Below, one piece after another: positions 61,591-64,000 of a stretch of 64,000 nt of DNA (positions are counted from its first letter, which is position 1; the number at the start of each line of letters is the position of its first letter). Both the position numbers and the translations under genes were made by a program. The stretch comes from JACMRP01 sp047302465 (GTDB lineage: Bacteria > Bdellovibrionota > Bdellovibrionia > Bdellovibrionales > Bdellovibrionaceae). The stretch spans positions 3,286,001-3,350,000 of the forward strand of contig NZ_CP178621.1 in the NCBI RefSeq assembly GCF_047302465.1. The letters run 5' to 3'. The notes beneath the pieces are model-generated. The model ran no database searches. It had not been told where the DNA came from and worked only from the letters and a program-made list of their open reading frames with translations.

Positions 61591-63414
61591 CTACTCACCC
61601 TTTGCCATTTTTTCGAGTTCAGCCCAACGAGCGTAAGCCTTTTCGATCTTGGATTGTGATTGAGAAATCATCATGTGCAACTCTTGCAAGCGCTTAGCGT
61701 TGCTGACCACTTCTGGCGAGCCCGCTTCTTGTTGCAACTTTTCGAGCTCATCTTCCATACCAAAGATTTTTGCTTCCATGCCCTCAAGTTCGTTTTTCAA
61801 CTTAAAGGACATGCGTTGGTTTTTGCCACCAGACTTTTCAGTAGCCGTACTCTCCACAACTTGTGGAGCTTTTTCTGCTTCTTTCTCTTCGTCCTGAGCA
61901 AACCATGCTTCTTCCCACTGTAGATAGCCCACAAACTTTTCAAGCTTCTTCACAGGGTTGTCCCTGCGCGGGAAACTTAAGATGTCTGTCGCCACTTGAT
62001 CCATGAAGTAACGATCATGGGTTACGATAATCACGGCGCCGTTAAAGTTCTGAATCGCATCACTCAAGACTTCCAGAGTCGCCACATCCAGGTCATTGGT
62101 GGGCTCATCCAGAATCAAAACAGAAGCATCTTTCAACATCAATTGTGCCAAACGCAAGCGGCTTTGCTCGCCACCCGACAATCTTCCAACCGGAAGATCC
62201 ATCTGTTGGCGCGAGAATAAGAATCTCTCAAGGTAGCTTCTGGCAAAAACATATTGCCCCTGCAACGAAACATAGTCGCCATCAGGGCAGATATTTTTTA
62301 GGACGCTCTTTTGCATATCCAAGCTTTCGCGGTTTTGCTCAAAGTAAGCGACCTTCACTTTATCAGATAAAAACACACTTCCAGAATCAGGCTGTTCCTG
62401 ACCCAGCATCATTTTAATCAAAGTACTCTTACCGCTGCCGTTTTCACCGAGCAAAGCCAGACGAGTCTTTGGCGTAATCAAAAAACTAAAGTCTTCGATC
62501 AAAGGATTGCCAGAGTAACCCTTTGTCACGTGTTTAAGTTCAATCAGCTTTTGCGGATTTCTTTCCGCATCCCCAAAGGCAATCCCCGCCACACGATGAC
62601 GATTTTTATCAACAATGGCCTCGGTGCTATCTTGCAAATCATGCGCGCGATTAATACGTGCTTGTTGCTTCTTAAGACGCGCGATCGCACCACGACGAAG
62701 CCACTCGGTCTCGCGACGAAGAGTGTTCTTCATAACGCTCTCTAAGCGCGCTTGTGCCGCCAAGAGCTGCTCTTTGGATTCGACGTACTGAACATAGTCG
62801 CCGTTAACGATTAACAGGTTGTTTGGATTGCGTGGATCTAAATCAAAGACCTTATTCACCACACGCTGTAAGAACAAACGATCATGCGTGACCATCAAAA
62901 ATGCAAAAGACGCTTTCTGCAGAAACTCTTCCAGCCAAAGGATACTTGTGACATCGAGATGATTCGTAGGTTCATCCAGAAGTAGCAATTCTGGTTCTAA
63001 AACCAATTCCCTCGCCAAAGCCACTCGCTTCTGCCAGCCACCGCTCAGTTCAGAAACTAAAAAGTCTTCTCCGAATTGTGCAAGATCTAAACGCGCAAAC
63101 CACTCATAAGCCTCGGCGATCACGTCATGGGGATCTGCCGCGTGGCTCATCAGAGCCTGAATGATAGTCTCACCTTCTTTAAACGTCGGAGTTTGCGGAA
63201 GAAAGCCTAAACGTAAACCTTTTTTCGCCGTCACTTGACCGCTGTCCGCTTTACTGGTGCCAGCCAAGATTTTCATCAACGTGGATTTACCGGCGCCGTT
63301 AGGACCGACCAAACCGATTTTATCTCCGTCCTCAATACCAAGGCTCACGCCCGAGAAAAGCACTTTACCGGCAAAAGATTTTTCTAACTGATAACTACTG
63401 ATTAACAAGGCCAT
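61591..63414 (-). CDS. uup: ABC-F ATPase, Uup-like
   Basis: A 607-residue cytoplasmic protein with two ATPase domains and no membrane segments. First Walker A G-P-N-G-A-G-K-S-T, signature L-S-G-G-W-Q-K-R, Walker B L-L-L-D-E-P-T-N-H-L-D; second Walker A G-E-N-G-S-G-K-S-T, signature L-S-G-G-E-Q-S-R, Walker B L-I-L-D-E-P-T-N-D-L-D. The second-domain stretch V-A-Y-F-E-Q-N-R-E-S-L-D and the charged coiled-coil C-terminus (about 530-607) are Uup-like. ABC-F proteins act on the ribosome. It begins 13 bases inside aat. Confidence 0.9.
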   Translation of the reverse strand: MALLISSYQLEKSFAGKVLFSGVSLGIEDGDKIGLVGPNGAGKSTLMKILAGTSKADSGQVTAKKGLRLGFLPQTPTFKEGETIIQALMSHAADPHDVIAEAYEWFARLDLAQFGEDFLVSELSGGWQKRVALARELVLEPELLLLDEPTNHLDVTSILWLEEFLQKASFAFLMVTHDRLFLQRVVNKVFDLDPRNPNNLLIVNGDYVQYVESKEQLLAAQARLESVMKNTLRRETEWLRRGAIARLKKQQARINRAHDLQDSTEAIVDKNRHRVAGIAFGDAERNPQKLIELKHVTKGYSGNPLIEDFSFLITPKTRLALLGENGSGKSTLIKMMLGQEQPDSGSVFLSDKVKVAYFEQNRESLDMQKSVLKNICPDGDYVSLQGQYVFARSYLERFLFSRQQMDLPVGRLSGGEQSRLRLAQLMLKDASVLILDEPTNDLDVATLEVLSDAIQNFNGAVIIVTHDRYFMDQVATDILSFPRRDNPVKKLEKFVGYLQWEEAWFAQDEEKEAEKAPQVVESTATEKSGGKNQRMSFKLKNELEGMEAKIFGMEDELEKLQQEAGSPEVVSNAKRLQELHMMISQSQSKIEKAYARWAELEKMAKGE

Positions 63415-64000
63415 GGAAACTCTGAACTTTCATTCTCTTCTTGCGTGGTTTTCAGCTTCTGCAAAAACTCTTCGCGGCTTAAATAGGACCCACCGAAAGA
63501 AGCCGTCACTGGTGTAACCATCTGTATATCCATCCACTCAAGTCCCCAAGATTTCAAAACCTGAATGAGTTGATACAATGCCAGCTTCGAAGCGTTAGGA
63601 GATTTATAGAACATACTCTCGCCGCTGAAAACCCCTTTTACGAAAACCCCGTAAATTCCCCCTACAAGTTGCTGATTATGCCAAACTTCGAGGCTGTGTG
63701 CGTAACCCGCCTTATGAAAATCAATATAGGCCTTCACCATTCCGGGCAAAATCCACGTTCCTTGCTGTCCTGGACGAGGTTGTTTAGAGCATTCCCTGAC
63801 CACCTGAGGAAAAGCGCGGTCTATCGTGATTTCAAAGTCCCCTGCACGCTGTCGCAAAAACTTCTCGAAGCTATGGGGTATGTGAATATTTTTGAACTCA
63901 ATAATCCCGCGTTTTTCAGGAGAGAACCACAAAAGAGGATAATCTGGATGAGGCCACGGAAAAATCCCCATGCTGTACGCTGTGTAGAGGGTCCCCACAT
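63402..64000 (-). CDS. aat: Leucyl/phenylalanyl-tRNA-protein transferase, 5' end beyond window
   Basis: Partial gene; the frame stays open to the window edge. It has the family motif A-Y-S-M-G-I-F-P-W-P near the readable start (family AYxxGIFPW), L-L-W-F-S-P, then S-L-E-V-W, G-G-I-Y-G-V and E-S-M-F. The usual G-G-D-L segment lies before the edge. The enzyme attaches leucine or phenylalanine to proteins with N-terminal Arg or Lys, marking them for ClpAP. It overlaps the start of uup by 13 bases. Confidence 0.9.
   Translation of the reverse strand, partial: VGTLYTAYSMGIFPWPHPDYPLLWFSPEKRGIIEFKNIHIPHSFEKFLRQRAGDFEITIDRAFPQVVRECSKQPRPGQQGTWILPGMVKAYIDFHKAGYAHSLEVWHNQQLVGGIYGVFVKGVFSGESMFYKSPNASKLALYQLIQVLKSWGLEWMDIQMVTPVTASFGGSYLSREEFLQKLKTTQEENESSEFPWPC

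Noticed and set aside
1..64000. tRNA, rRNA, CRISPR arrays, insertion sequences, prophage genes
   Set aside because: I scanned the intergenic gaps and found no tRNA cloverleaf, rRNA-like stretch, regular short repeats or transposase/integrase gene. The cloverleaf at 29511 lacks tRNA arms of the right size and an anticodon loop.

Overview
The window looks like chromosomal DNA of a Gram-negative bacterium of the Bdellovibrio group (Bdellovibrionota). This is inference from content, not from a marker gene. There are many lipobox lipoproteins and outer-membrane beta-barrels, an AgmX/PglI-type protein of the kind seen in myxobacteria and Bdellovibrio, a Gld-type ABC operon, a secreted trypsin-like protease, several other secreted hydrolases, and a base composition near one half G+C. 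Coding density is very high, neighbouring genes often overlap, and I see no rRNA, tRNA, CRISPR array, insertion sequence or prophage.

Layout. 1-9.3 kb: a secreted QW-motif protein, nitroreductase, L,D-transpeptidase lipoprotein, hisC-cmk, a divergent shortened HyuA/HyuB-like pair, and a zinc-ribbon/ilvA operon. 9.6-15.5 kb: a Cys-rich secreted protein facing the glycolytic operon gap-pgk-tpiA-lysC. 15.6-22.5 kb: a duplicated haem-motif lipoprotein, YceI, a beta-barrel, a run of + strand genes (membrane protein, HExxH metallopeptidase, methyltransferase, PCC-domain protein) and an RluA-type synthase. 22.5-29.4 kb: the tmk-holB-tatD cluster, secG, an AgmX/PglI-type protein, a HAD phosphatase with a small membrane protein, a trypsin-like lipoprotein and a small lipoprotein whose ribosome site lies inside a hairpin.

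29.5-36.1 kb: a striking 169-nt cloverleaf-like palindrome lies just downstream of a tightly overlapping six-gene operon (ABC ATPase, permease, GldG-like protein, DUF4340, GHMP kinase, DUF429 nuclease-like). 36.2-38.7 kb: a short NFACT/RqcH-like protein and small genes. 38.7-47.3 kb is a phosphate/polyphosphate neighbourhood: RsmB-like methyltransferase, phoR, phoB, phoU, a porin, ppx, sixA and ppk1. 47.3-53.7 kb: thiL, a PilZ protein, and a four-gene envelope cassette (lipoprotein, beta-barrel, TolC-like channel, lipoprotein).

53.8-64 kb: a 1339-residue secreted protein joining an alkaline-phosphatase-like domain, an alpha/beta-hydrolase domain and a DUF3047-like domain; two membrane proteins (DUF4383-like, HdeD-like); a GFA-family gene diverging from a MarR regulator across two matching operator palindromes; a dienelactone hydrolase; and a translation-related operon aat (cut by the window edge)-uup-FBP-domain protein.

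Most of the window is ordinary housekeeping and envelope biology. The strongest unexplained signals are the 29511-29679 palindrome, the three-domain hydrolase, the HyuA/HyuB-like pair that has lost nucleotide-binding motifs, and the aat-uup-FBP operon.
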